A DNA stretch of 64,000 nucleotides. Source: Paraferrimonas sedimenticola (lineage in GTDB: Bacteria; Pseudomonadota; Gammaproteobacteria; Enterobacterales; Shewanellaceae). A model generated the notes under the pieces. The model was given only the letters and a program-made list of their open reading frames with translations, did no database searches and was not told where the DNA came from. Shown in pieces: positions 24,531-34,771 of the stretch. The stretch is from positions 62,001-126,000 of the forward strand of contig NZ_NRIR01000002.1 in NCBI RefSeq assembly GCF_002282855.1, in the 5' to 3' direction. Each line of letters begins with the position of its first letter. Within the stretch, counting starts at the first letter, position 1. The position numbers and the translations under genes were made by a program.

Positions 24531-25901
24531 TTACTCGTCCTCTTGCTGCCATTCTTTGTATTTTCGATCCAGCGTCTTGCGACTGACGCCAAGCACTCGA
24601 GCGGCGGCGGACTTGTTTCCGTCATGAGCCGCTACGACTTGCTGCACGTGCTGTCGCTCCACCGCTTTCAAAGGCCAAGTGTCTGGGTAGCCCTGGCCGG
24701 TTTGTATGTCGCTGTCTTGAGACTCGGCGCGCCAATACTCGGCCGGAGGTTTGCCCAACAGCAAACAGCGCTCGATGGTGTTGCGCAGTTCGCGAATATT
24801 ACCCGGCCAAGGTTGTGACTGCAGTTGCATCAGGTCTTCATGGGTCCAGACCACCTCTTGAGTACCCAGCTCTGTCGCTAATTGGCGGGTGAAAAAATAG
24901 GTCAGGTCGACAATGTCTTCGACCCGTTCGCGCAATGGCGGAATGATCAACTCAAGCACGTTCAAGCGATAGTATAAATCACGGCGGAAATTACCCGCCT
25001 CGACCTCGGCCTTTAGCTCGCGGTTAGTCGCGGCAATAATACGAACATCCACAGCGATTTCTTTCTCGCTGCCCACGGGACGGATCGAGCGCTGCTCTAA
25101 CACACGCAGTAAAGCGGTCTGCATGGACAGTGGCATCTCACCAATTTCGTCCAAGAAAATCGTACCGCCTGAAGCAAACGAAAACAGCCCCTCACGACTG
25201 CCTTTAGCACCGGTAAAGGCACCGGCTACATGGCCAAACAATTCGCTTTCGATGAGATCCGAGGCAATAGAGCCACAGTTGACTGGTACAAAAGCCCCTT
25301 GGCGGCCAGAGTGTTGATGCAGGGCTCGAGCGACTAATTCTTTACCGGTACCGGACTCACCTTGCACTAAAACTGCGCTTGGGGTGGGGGCCACTCGTTC
25401 AATTATCTGCTTGAGCTCCATCATAGAGTCGCTGGTGCCTATGATGGTGGAGGTTTGTACCATAGACAGCTCGCGTTTGAGCATTAGGTTTTGGCGTTTG
25501 AGCAGGCGACGTTCGATACAACGGTCTACCGACTGCAGCATTTGGTCTAAATGGAAGGGCTTGAGAATGAAATCGCTGGCGCCGGCGCGTAAGGCGGTGA
25601 TCGCCACGTCCAACTCAGCGTATCCAGTCATAAAGATGATGTCGGAACGACGCTCTTGATCCGCTAGCGCCTCGTGCCACTCGATACCGCTGCGACCGGG
25701 CAGGCGTATATCCACAATCAGCAAGTCAAAGTGGGCGCGGCGGCGAATCTGCTCTGCGTCCTCGACGCTAGCCGCGGTTTCTATCAGAGCGAATCGACTG
25801 GCCAACGCCTTGGTGAGAAAACTGCGCATGCCTGGCTCGTCATCGACGATGAGCACGGATAAGGCAACGCTAGGCAATTCGGCCTGACTGGTTTGATTCA
25901 T
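24531..25901 (-). CDS. NtrC-family sigma-54 response regulator
   Basis: A 456-residue activator with three domains: a receiver (phospho-acceptor Asp in LLIVDIRLPGRSG, about residue 62), an AAA+ domain with Walker A GESGTGKE, the sigma-54 contact loop GAFTGA (about residue 228) and Walker B GGTIFLDEIGEMP, and a Fis-type DNA-binding helix-turn-helix at the C-terminus (NKSAAARVLGVSRKTLDRK). It is upstream of its kinase partner and divergent from tupA. The sigma-54 promoters at tupA, DUF3305 and the ferredoxin-like gene are its obvious targets. Confidence 0.95.
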   Translation of the reverse strand: MNQTSQAELPSVALSVLIVDDEPGMRSFLTKALASRFALIETAASVEDAEQIRRRAHFDLLIVDIRLPGRSGIEWHEALADQERRSDIIFMTGYAELDVAITALRAGASDFILKPFHLDQMLQSVDRCIERRLLKRQNLMLKRELSMVQTSTIIGTSDSMMELKQIIERVAPTPSAVLVQGESGTGKELVARALHQHSGRQGAFVPVNCGSIASDLIESELFGHVAGAFTGAKGSREGLFSFASGGTIFLDEIGEMPLSMQTALLRVLEQRSIRPVGSEKEIAVDVRIIAATNRELKAEVEAGNFRRDLYYRLNVLELIIPPLRERVEDIVDLTYFFTRQLATELGTQEVVWTHEDLMQLQSQPWPGNIRELRNTIERCLLLGKPPAEYWRAESQDSDIQTGQGYPDTWPLKAVERQHVQQVVAAHDGNKSAAARVLGVSRKTLDRKYKEWQQEDE

Positions 25902-25992
25902 ATTTTGGCTCTGTAAGGTGAAATAGTCTCAAAGATACTAGCATTATATCCAAAGGGTAGGGACAGTTTGACCACTCCATGGGTCTAACTGT

Positions 25993-26003
25993 GACATTTT
26001 GTC
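25993..26003. promoter_or_regulatory. GACATTTTGTC motif, site 3
   Basis: Exact copy of the motif in the divergent region between the response regulator and tupA, about 120 bp upstream of the predicted sigma-54 start of tupA. The left flank TGTGA also gives a half CRP-like site. Confidence 0.65.
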
Positions 26004-26091
26004 GAGGTTTTGCGACCCACGACGCATTATTAATATCATGCTTAACTTAGGAAACGAGAAACGGATCATACTTTTATGGGCATTTTCGAGT

Positions 26092-26107
26092 TGGCATCGG
26101 GATTGCT
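26092..26107 (+). promoter_or_regulatory. sigma-54 promoter of tupABC
   Basis: TGGCATCGGGATTGCT has GG-N10-GC spacing, TGGCA at -24 and TTGCT at -12. The start is predicted near 26118, giving a leader of about 78 nt before tupA. Confidence 0.8.
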
Positions 26108-26142
26108 ACGTTATTGCCGAAAGGGACCTCTGTTACCTTTTT

Positions 26143-26168
26143 TCTTTTGTCCGCTTTTCGACAAAAGA
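26143..26168. promoter_or_regulatory. Inverted repeat of GACAAAAG half-sites in the tupA leader
   Basis: TCTTTTGTC (26143-26151) and GACAAAAGA (26160-26168) are perfect inverted 9-mers with an 8-bp spacer, downstream of the predicted transcription start and just before the AAAGGAG ribosome site. The position fits a repressor roadblock or an RNA element. The half-site is the same as in the repeat at 20429-20461, but the spacing differs. Confidence 0.55.
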
Positions 26169-26195
26169 TTTATTTAGAAGCAAAAGGAGAACCAC

Positions 26196-27023
26196 ATGCT
26201 GTTTAGTCGTCGCATCGCGTTAGCGGCCATCGCGCTAGTTATTGCTCTACCTTTCAGTCTCGCTCAAGCGCAAGAGTCTAAGGTCATTCGTTTAGCCACC
26301 ACAACCAGTACAGAAAATACGGGCTTGCTCAAACATTTGCTTCCTAAATTTGAACAACAAAGCGGCTATGAAGTACAAGTCATCGCCACAGGTACCGGCA
26401 AAGCGCTCAACTTGGCCCGAGCGGGTGATGTGGACATTGTGATGACACACGCGCCGGCTGCCGAAGCCAAATTCGTTTCTGAAGGCTATGGACGCCTGCC
26501 TCGACAGTTCATGGAAAACGACTTCGTGGTGCTTGGTCCGAAACGCGACCCAGCCAATGTGGTGGGAGCCGAGAACGTGCAACAGGCGTTTTCTCGAATC
26601 GCTGAAGCTAAAGGTAGCTTTTTGTCTCGCGGTGACAACTCAGGGACCCACATGAAAGAGCGGGCTATCTGGGAGGCCAGCGGCTTTGGCAAAGGCTTTG
26701 ATGGCTATTTAGAAGTGGGCCAAGGCATGGGTAAAACCCTGCAAATGGCCAACGAGTTGGAAGGCTACGTATTAGCAGATCGCGGTACCTACTTAGCGTA
26801 TAAAGGCAATCTAAAAATCGGGATAGTCTTTGAAGGCGGGCCACAACTGGCCAACCCATATCAAGTGATGCTGATTTCTGAAAGCAAGTATCCACACTTG
26901 AATCACGCGGGTGCCAAAGCCCTATCTGATTTCTTTGTATCCGCGACAACACAAGCAATGATCAATGAATTCTTAGTCAATGGTGAGCAGCTGTTTAAGG
27001 CCACTTACTTGGCTCAGAGATAG
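26196..27023 (+). CDS. tupA: Tungstate ABC transporter substrate-binding protein
   Basis: A 275-residue periplasmic binding protein. It has a Sec signal peptide (residues 1-26, cut after SLAQAQ). The mature protein begins with VIRLATTTSTENTGLL, where the TTTS oxyanion loop is the hallmark of TupA. ATGTGKALNLARAGDVDIVM and SRGDNSGTHMKE supply other anion contacts. Relatives bind tungstate far better than molybdate, which suggests the locus supplies W, but related proteins can differ. AAAGGAG precedes ATG 26196. Confidence 0.92.
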   Translation: MLFSRRIALAAIALVIALPFSLAQAQESKVIRLATTTSTENTGLLKHLLPKFEQQSGYEVQVIATGTGKALNLARAGDVDIVMTHAPAAEAKFVSEGYGRLPRQFMENDFVVLGPKRDPANVVGAENVQQAFSRIAEAKGSFLSRGDNSGTHMKERAIWEASGFGKGFDGYLEVGQGMGKTLQMANELEGYVLADRGTYLAYKGNLKIGIVFEGGPQLANPYQVMLISESKYPHLNHAGAKALSDFFVSATTQAMINEFLVNGEQLFKATYLAQR

Positions 27024-27044
27024 TAGTAGAAATAGAAGCAATTA

Positions 27045-27752
27045 ATGACGGAATCTTGGTGGGAGATAATGTCGCAGTCGCTGGCTTTGCTAGTGAGCTT
27101 CGACAAGGACCTGTGGTCGATTATCAGCGTGTCCTTTAGTGTCTCCATCGCGGCTTTAGTGATAACCCTAGTGCCATGTGTGGTGCTGGGGTTTGTGCTG
27201 GCTTACAGCCGCTTTCCCGGGCGTTGGCTGGTCTCTAACCTTATTCACACCATGCAAACCATTCCCACTGTGGTGATAGGTTTGTTGGTGTATTTGCTGC
27301 TCTCAAATCAAGGTGCCTGGGGAGACCTGCGCTGGTTGTTCACTCAAAAAGGTATGATCTTGGGGCAGATGCTGATTTGTGCGCCGATTCTAGTGGCCAT
27401 GAGTCAAGCGGCCTTTACCAGCTTAGACCGTCGTGCCTGGGAAACCGCTCGTACGCTTGGCGCCAACTGGTTTAGCGCTTTGTTTACCTTAGTGAAAGAG
27501 CTAAGAGTGGCCATCCTTGTCGCGGTATTAGCGGCATTCAGTCGAATTCTCACCGAAGTGGGTTGTTCTATGATGGTTGGCGGTAACATTGCCAACTACA
27601 CTCGAAACATACCCACGGCTATCGCTCTAGAAACCAGCAAAGGGGACTTCTCTCAAGCCATTGCGCTTGGCATGGTGCTGCTGTTTTTAAGTTTGGCACT
27701 GACCTTTAGTTTGGGCAGCTTGCGCGGCAACGCCGAGCCTCGCAGTCAATAG
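27045..27752 (+). CDS. tupB: Tungstate ABC transporter permease
   Basis: A 235-residue inner-membrane permease with about five to six helices, beginning near residue 26 (IISVSFSVSIAALVITL). The EAA-type loop that contacts the ATPase is AWETARTLGANWFSALFTLV (about residue 132). ATG 27045 is used; ATG 27069 is a possible alternative. It sits 21 bp after tupA and 9 bp before tupC. Confidence 0.9.
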   Translation: MTESWWEIMSQSLALLVSFDKDLWSIISVSFSVSIAALVITLVPCVVLGFVLAYSRFPGRWLVSNLIHTMQTIPTVVIGLLVYLLLSNQGAWGDLRWLFTQKGMILGQMLICAPILVAMSQAAFTSLDRRAWETARTLGANWFSALFTLVKELRVAILVAVLAAFSRILTEVGCSMMVGGNIANYTRNIPTAIALETSKGDFSQAIALGMVLLFLSLALTFSLGSLRGNAEPRSQ

Positions 27753-27761
27753 GACGTTCAG

Positions 27762-28457
27762 ATGAAGTTGATTGCAAGCGATCTTCAGGTCGGCTACCAA
27801 CAAACCCTGTTACTCAATGTGGACCATCTGAGCTTGGCTGAGGGGGATAGCATTCACCTGCAAGGGGCGAATGGCAGTGGCAAAACCTCGTTACTGAAAT
27901 GCTTAGCGGGCTTACAAAAACCGCTAACGGGGCAAGTACAACTGCAGACTGATTGGCCAACCCCTTGGTACCGCCGCAACCCGAGTCTGGGACAAGTGGT
28001 GTATTTGCATCAGTCGCCCTACTTATTTGAGGGCAATGTTCGCGACAATCTTCAATTTGCCTGGCGTTTGCGCCAAGCGCAGCCGCACACTCGTGAGCAA
28101 GCCTTTACTCAAGCCTTGGATTTAGTCGGCTTAGGGGGGCGCGAACTGGAGTCGGCCAATAGCCTATCTGGCGGCGAGAGAAAACGCTTAGCGCTGGCAC
28201 GGCTATGGGTGGTACAGCCACGATTGATGCTGCTCGATGAGCCTCTGGCTAACTTGGATACCCACTCGCAAAGGCTAATTTTGCAAGCGGTGGCACAGTT
28301 ACAGGCCAATGGATGTGGCATGATCATCACCAGCCATCAGCCACAAGGTGTGTCTGAGCTTTGCCAGAGTCACTGGCACATAGATAATCGAGAATTGCGC
28401 CGCGGTGACAGTCCCACGGCTAAAGTCCATAGCTTGGGGAAAAATTATTATGGCTGA
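27762..28457 (+). CDS. tupC: Tungstate ABC transporter ATPase
   Basis: A 231-residue ATP-binding subunit that drives TupB. Walker A is GANGSGKTS (about residue 36), the ABC signature LSGGERKRLALARL (about 129), and Walker B RLMLLDEPLANLD. There is no C-terminal TOBE extension of the ModC kind, in keeping with TupC. It starts behind AGGACG at 27762, and its last 8 bp overlap mobA. Confidence 0.92.
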   Translation: MKLIASDLQVGYQQTLLLNVDHLSLAEGDSIHLQGANGSGKTSLLKCLAGLQKPLTGQVQLQTDWPTPWYRRNPSLGQVVYLHQSPYLFEGNVRDNLQFAWRLRQAQPHTREQAFTQALDLVGLGGRELESANSLSGGERKRLALARLWVVQPRLMLLDEPLANLDTHSQRLILQAVAQLQANGCGMIITSHQPQGVSELCQSHWHIDNRELRRGDSPTAKVHSLGKNYYG

Positions 28458-29046
28458 GCAAGTCGCAGCTGTGGTGTTAGCCGGTGGTTTGGCGCGCCGC
28501 ATGGGCGGTAACGACAAAGGCCTGGTGCAACTTGGCCAGCGCTCCATGATTGAGTACGCCATCGACTGCTTATCGGCGCAAGTCGAGCAGGTAGTGATAA
28601 ACGCCAACCGCAATTTGGAGAAGTACGCCCAATTTGGTTTGCCTTTGGTCTCAGATGAGTCGAACGACTTCGCGGGCCCCCTTGCAGGGGTGGCTGCAGC
28701 AATGACCGCTGTGAATAGTCAGTGGCTGGTATCGGCGCCGTGCGATTGCCCCTTGTTACCAAGCGATTTGGTCGAGCGCATGTTGGCCAAAGCTCAGCAA
28801 GAGAATGCCTTGGTCGCGGTAGCTCACGATGGTGAGCGCCCACAGCACGTGGTGCTGCTGGTTCACACCAGTTTGTATCAATCGATAAACGAATTTTTGG
28901 CTCGCGGCGATCGCAAGATCGTTCTTTGGTATCGTCAACACCCCTACGTGGAAGTGGACTTTTCCGATTGCGCGAGTGCTTTTGTTAACGTTAATACGCC
29001 TGAGCAATGCGCTGAAGTTGAAGCCTTGCTCAAGCCGAATTCTTGA
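28450..29046 (+). CDS. mobA: Molybdenum cofactor guanylyltransferase
   Basis: A 198-residue enzyme that joins GMP to the metal-pterin to form the bis-MGD cofactor that formate dehydrogenases need. The nucleotide-binding N-terminus VVLAGGLARRMGGNDKGLV carries the signature GG and Lys. VSAPCDCPLLP holds the metal-binding Asp. ATG 28450 inside the end of tupC is preferred, since the protein then begins at the expected point before the GG motif. Confidence 0.93.
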   Translation: MAEQVAAVVLAGGLARRMGGNDKGLVQLGQRSMIEYAIDCLSAQVEQVVINANRNLEKYAQFGLPLVSDESNDFAGPLAGVAAAMTAVNSQWLVSAPCDCPLLPSDLVERMLAKAQQENALVAVAHDGERPQHVVLLVHTSLYQSINEFLARGDRKIVLWYRQHPYVEVDFSDCASAFVNVNTPEQCAEVEALLKPNS

Positions 29047-29053
29047 GGTGTTT

Positions 29054-30859
29054 ATGGCGACGCCATTTCAAAACCCGTTGAACATTCCTGTGATTGGATT
29101 CTGTGCCTACAGCGGCACAGGCAAAACCACTTTGCTGAAAAAGCTGATTCCCGAGTTGAATCGCCGTGGTTTGCGTCTGGCGTGTGTCAAACACGCTCAT
29201 CACAATTTCGACGTGGACACCCCAGGCAAAGACAGTTATGAAATGCGTCATGCGGGTGCGCGCCAGATGCTGGTGGCTTCGCATATTCGCTGGGCTTTGA
29301 TGACCGAAGACAAGGTCGACGAAGCGCCTTCATTACCCCACCTACTGCGTCAGATTGAGCAGGACCAGGTCGATATCGTACTGGTTGAAGGCTTTAAAAA
29401 GCTGGCCTTGCCTAAAATCGAGTTGCACAGAGCCAGTCATGGCAAGCCACTGATTCACGAGGTGGATGAGTACGTGCAAGCGATTGCTTGCGACGATGAA
29501 ACCGAGCTTCAAGTCGATATCGAGCGCCTCGATTTAAACAACGTCGAGCAGATCGCCGATTATGTCTGCGCTTATGCCAAGCGAGAACAACGAGCGATTG
29601 CCGCCCGTCGCAACCCGATTGAAGCCGAGTGTGGTTGTGATACCGACCCAAGCAAACCCATGTCTGTGGGACAGGGTGTCGCCCATATCACAGCTCAAGT
29701 CACGCCGATTACTGAGACAGAAACCTGCCCGATACACCAGGCGCTTAATCGAGTGCTGGCGGACGATGCTGTCAGCCCGATCAACGTTCCGCAAAACACC
29801 AACTCGGCAATGGATGGCTACGCCTTTGCCCACAGCGACGAGGGTCAAGGTCCTTATCAAGTGGTTGGCGAAGTGCTGGCGGGCCATGTCTACTCTGACA
29901 CTTTGCAGTCAGGACAAGCGGTAAAAATCATGACAGGCGCGGCGATGCCCGCCGGCGCCGATACCGTTGAACTGCGCGAGCTGGCCAGCGAAGCCGATGG
30001 CCAGGTTCGCTTTAGCAAGCCAACCAAAGCGGGCCAGCACGTGCGTCAGGCCGGCGAAGATATCGCTCAAGGCCAAGTGGCTCTGGCGAAACACACTCGT
30101 GTGGGTGCCGCCGAGCAAGGCTTACTGGCGTCGCTAGGCTTTGGTGAGATTAATGCCGTTCGTCGCCCCAAAGTAGCGGTTTTCTCCACCGGTGATGAGG
30201 TGTGTCAGCCAGGCGAGCCGTTAACCGGTGCCGGCATCTATGACTCTAATCGCTACACCATCATGGCCATGCTGGCCAAGCTGGACTGTGAGGTGATTGA
30301 CCTTGGCATTATCGAAGACAGCCAACAGTCATTGGCTGACGCGCTTACTCAAGCCAGTACCAATGCCGATGTGATCATCAGCTCTGGCGGTGTTTCCGTG
30401 GGTGATGCGGATTTTGTAAAACTCGCCCTTAAGCAGGTGGGTCAAATCAATTTCTGGAAGATCGCCATGCGCCCTGGTCGTCCGTTGGCCTTTGGTCAGG
30501 TGGGCGATGCGCTGTTCTTTGGCTTGCCGGGTAACCCGGTGGCGGTGATGGTTTCATTCCTTCAATTTGTGCAGCCAGCGCTGCGCAAGCTCGCTGGTGA
30601 AGTGAACTACGAGCCCGTATTAGTGCCGGCAATCGCCGCCCAAGATTTTCGCTCGCGCTTGGGCCGTACCGAGTTCAGTCGCGGTTTGGTACAAATGAAC
30701 CAACAAGGTCAGTGGCAAGTATCGTCCACCGGCTCCCAAGGTTCGGGTATTTTAAGTTCAATGGTTCGCGGTAACTGCTTAGTGGTTATCCCTGAATCGG
30801 TAGCGCAAGTGGCCAAAGGCGACACTGTGTTAGTGCAGCCTTTCGCTGATTTGCTCTAG
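29054..30859 (+). CDS. MobB-MoeA fusion protein
   Basis: A 601-residue two-enzyme fusion. Residues 1 to about 175 are MobB, a GTP-binding partner of MobA, with Walker A GFCAYSGTGKTTLL and the VEGFKKLALPKIELHR segment. After a Cys-containing linker (AECGCDTD) residues 195-601 are MoeA, the molybdopterin molybdenumtransferase that inserts the metal into adenylated molybdopterin. It shows NTNSAMDGYAFA, MTGAAMPAGADTVE, STGDEVCQPGEPL and GLPGNPVAVMVSF. ATG 29054 follows GAGGTG. The fusion puts metal insertion and nucleotide addition in one chain, next to mobA. Confidence 0.93.
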   Translation: MATPFQNPLNIPVIGFCAYSGTGKTTLLKKLIPELNRRGLRLACVKHAHHNFDVDTPGKDSYEMRHAGARQMLVASHIRWALMTEDKVDEAPSLPHLLRQIEQDQVDIVLVEGFKKLALPKIELHRASHGKPLIHEVDEYVQAIACDDETELQVDIERLDLNNVEQIADYVCAYAKREQRAIAARRNPIEAECGCDTDPSKPMSVGQGVAHITAQVTPITETETCPIHQALNRVLADDAVSPINVPQNTNSAMDGYAFAHSDEGQGPYQVVGEVLAGHVYSDTLQSGQAVKIMTGAAMPAGADTVELRELASEADGQVRFSKPTKAGQHVRQAGEDIAQGQVALAKHTRVGAAEQGLLASLGFGEINAVRRPKVAVFSTGDEVCQPGEPLTGAGIYDSNRYTIMAMLAKLDCEVIDLGIIEDSQQSLADALTQASTNADVIISSGGVSVGDADFVKLALKQVGQINFWKIAMRPGRPLAFGQVGDALFFGLPGNPVAVMVSFLQFVQPALRKLAGEVNYEPVLVPAIAAQDFRSRLGRTEFSRGLVQMNQQGQWQVSSTGSQGSGILSSMVRGNCLVVIPESVAQVAKGDTVLVQPFADLL

Positions 30860-30871
30860 GAGATAATAAAG

Positions 30872-31867
30872 ATGCAGGCTCAGAACGCTCTCATCGATAA
30901 GTTTGGTCGCAAAGTGGAATATCTACGCATGTCGGTGACCGACCGCTGTGATTTTCGCTGTGTGTATTGCATGAGTGAAGACCCGGAATTCTTGCGCAGG
31001 GAGCAGGTGCTGACCCTGGAAGAAATGGCCTGTATCGGCCGAGCCTTCAGCGAGTTGGGTGTCAGCAAAATTCGCCTGACTGGCGGTGAGCCCTTGGTGC
31101 GAACCGACTGTAGCGAGCTGGTTCGCCAGCTAGGCGCACTGCCTGGGATTACCGATTTGGCAATGACCACCAACGGTTCGCGTTTGAGCAAGCTGGCACC
31201 AGCGCTCAAAGAGGCCGGTCTTAAGCGCTTAAACATCAGCCTAGATACTCTGGACCCTGAGCGTTTTACGGCGCTGACTCGCACCGGGAAATTAGAGCGA
31301 GTGCTAAAGAGCATAGATACCGCGCGTGAACAGGGCTTTGAGCGAATCAAGATCAACGCGGTGATTCTAAAGGGCCAGAACGATCACGAAGTGGTGGACC
31401 TAGTTAATTTCTGCCGCGAGCGCGAGCTGGATATCAGTTTTATCGAAGAAATGCCTCTTGGCCATGCCGCTGGACGTTCGGAAGAGCGTTTTTGTTCGAG
31501 CGATGAGGTGCGCGCACTAATCGAAGAGCATTACCCTTTGACCGCCTCGGTGGCCAAAACCGCGGGTCCAAGTCGATACTACCAAATGACGGATTCGCCC
31601 ATTCGGATTGGCTTTATCTCACCTCACTCGCACAACTTCTGCCATGAGTGCAACCGGGTTCGCTTGACCGTGGAAGGGCGACTGCTGCTTTGTCTAGGCA
31701 ACGAAAACTCGGTGGATTTGAAGTCAGTATTGCGCGCGAATCCAGGTGATATCGAGCACTTGAAGCAGGTGATCCGCGAAGCGATAATGCGTAAGCCCGA
31801 GCAACACATCTTCAGCCACAACGCTGACGTGCAGATTTTGCGCTTTATGAGTCACACCGGAGGCTAA
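30872..31867 (+). CDS. moaA: GTP 3',8-cyclase
   Basis: A 331-residue radical SAM enzyme performing the first step of molybdopterin synthesis from GTP. The SAM cluster motif CDFRCVYC gives Cys26, Cys30 and Cys33, and GGEPLVR binds SAM. The C-terminal cluster for GTP uses CHECNRVRL and a later Cys (LLCLGN), then ends with the family's GG tail (SHTGG), which binds its MoaC-linked partner step. It starts 12 bp after the fusion gene with AGGAGA upstream. moaB, moaC, moaD and moaE are not in this window. Confidence 0.95.
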   Translation: MQAQNALIDKFGRKVEYLRMSVTDRCDFRCVYCMSEDPEFLRREQVLTLEEMACIGRAFSELGVSKIRLTGGEPLVRTDCSELVRQLGALPGITDLAMTTNGSRLSKLAPALKEAGLKRLNISLDTLDPERFTALTRTGKLERVLKSIDTAREQGFERIKINAVILKGQNDHEVVDLVNFCRERELDISFIEEMPLGHAAGRSEERFCSSDEVRALIEEHYPLTASVAKTAGPSRYYQMTDSPIRIGFISPHSHNFCHECNRVRLTVEGRLLLCLGNENSVDLKSVLRANPGDIEHLKQVIREAIMRKPEQHIFSHNADVQILRFMSHTGG

Positions 31868-31873
31868 GCCGCA

Positions 31874-32311
31874 GTGCTGCGTCTGACTCGACGCCAATGG
31901 AATAACGTCACCATCATAGGATGCGTATTTTTCATTGGCCTATTTAGCTTGATGCAGCGTTTTGACGACAGCATGGCCGACGCCGTGCCCGTGTTCGATG
32001 ATTCCAATGCGCTGCAAAGCGTCAGCCTTGGCTTGCGACAGTGGCACCTAAGCCCACAAGGCCAGTGGCAATGCGTGCCCGAGAGCACAGATTGCCAAAA
32101 GCAAGGAGCGCTTTGGGCCGAGCTAGCTCTGTTGCCCTTGGTCGCTCACCCCATTCCCGATGAAACCTCACAAACCCTTGTGATTCAGACTCAATCCGGC
32201 GCTAGTTTGCAATGGCAGTGGTTCGCCCAAGCCGGCGTGTTGCGCAGCCATAGCGACAACTGGTATCAATTACCCATGCGATATCGTAACCTGTTGGCAG
32301 ACTCTCAATAA
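31874..32311 (+). CDS. Small membrane-anchored hypothetical protein between moaA and mutM
   Basis: A 145-residue protein that I do not recognise. One membrane segment (VTIIGCVFFIGLFSLM, residues 12-27) is followed by an exported domain of about 115 residues, rich in Trp and Gln, with two Cys (CVPESTDC) that could form a disulfide. It begins 6 bp after moaA and ends 23 bp before mutM, so it is probably transcribed with both. No catalytic motif is visible. Confidence 0.72.
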   Translation: MLRLTRRQWNNVTIIGCVFFIGLFSLMQRFDDSMADAVPVFDDSNALQSVSLGLRQWHLSPQGQWQCVPESTDCQKQGALWAELALLPLVAHPIPDETSQTLVIQTQSGASLQWQWFAQAGVLRSHSDNWYQLPMRYRNLLADSQ

Positions 32312-32334
32312 GCCTTGTTGCCCAGAGGTGAAGG

Positions 32335-33147
32335 ATGCCCGAGTTACCGGAAGTCGAAGTTACTCGACTTGGTATTGAGCCACACATAAAACAGCAGACC
32401 ATCAAAGCCGTAACGGTTCGCCAAAAGCAACTGCGTTGGCCGGTGAGTGACGCTCTGTCACAGCTGGAAGGACAGGTGATCCAAGGGGTGCGCCGGCGCG
32501 CTAAGTACCTGTTTATTGATACTCTGGCCGGCAGCGCCATTGTCCATTTAGGTATGTCAGGCAGTCTGCGGGTACTCTCCCAAGACGAGCCGCCACAAAA
32601 ACACGATCACGTTGATTTACTCTTGAGCAATGGCATGCTTTTACGTTACCGCGATCCCCGTCGTTTTGGCGCTTGGCTGTTTAGCGAGTTGCCGTATGAA
32701 GCTCACCCGCTGTTGAGTAAATTAGGCCCCGAGCCTCTAAGCGATGAGTTTAATGTCGATTACCTGCAGGCTCAGTTAAAAGGCCGCACCAAGGCCATCA
32801 AGCTGGCGCTGATGGACAATCATTTAGTGGTTGGAGTGGGCAACATCTACGCCAATGAAGCACTGTTTATGGCGGGGATCGATCCTAGGCGCGAAGCCGG
32901 TCGAGTCAGCCGGAAGCGTTTAGTAGTGCTGGTGGAAAAAGTTAAGTGGGTACTCACTCAGGCCATCGCTCGGGGAGGTACCAGCCTGCAAGACTTCACT
33001 CAAAGCGATGGTAAGCCGGGGTACTTTGCCCAGCAACTGCTGGTCTATGGTAAGGCGGAGGAGCCTTGCCCCAGTTGTGGTCGGCCGATCAGCAAGATTG
33101 TTTTAGGTCAGCGCGCAAGTTTCTACTGCCGCGCCTGTCAGAGCTAG
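32335..33147 (+). CDS. mutM: Formamidopyrimidine-DNA glycosylase
   Basis: A 270-residue base-excision-repair enzyme that removes 8-oxoguanine and cuts the strand. The N-terminal [16 protein letters not shown] gives the catalytic Pro2 and Glu3. A conserved Lys lies in RRRAKYLF, and the C-terminal zinc finger has CPSCGRP and YCRACQ. Length is typical. The start is ATG 32335 with AGGTGAAGG upstream. Confidence 0.97.
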   Translation: MPELPEVEVTRLGIEPHIKQQTIKAVTVRQKQLRWPVSDALSQLEGQVIQGVRRRAKYLFIDTLAGSAIVHLGMSGSLRVLSQDEPPQKHDHVDLLLSNGMLLRYRDPRRFGAWLFSELPYEAHPLLSKLGPEPLSDEFNVDYLQAQLKGRTKAIKLALMDNHLVVGVGNIYANEALFMAGIDPRREAGRVSRKRLVVLVEKVKWVLTQAIARGGTSLQDFTQSDGKPGYFAQQLLVYGKAEEPCPSCGRPISKIVLGQRASFYCRACQS

Positions 33148-33165
33148 TGGTTTAGAGTTTCCAGC

Positions 33166-34771
<1,606 letters not shown>

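Noticed and set aside
26020-26223. Plus-strand reading frame running into the tupA start
   Set aside because: It overlaps the sigma-54 promoter and leader repeat and ends inside the tupA signal peptide in another frame; tupA has the better ribosome site and family match.
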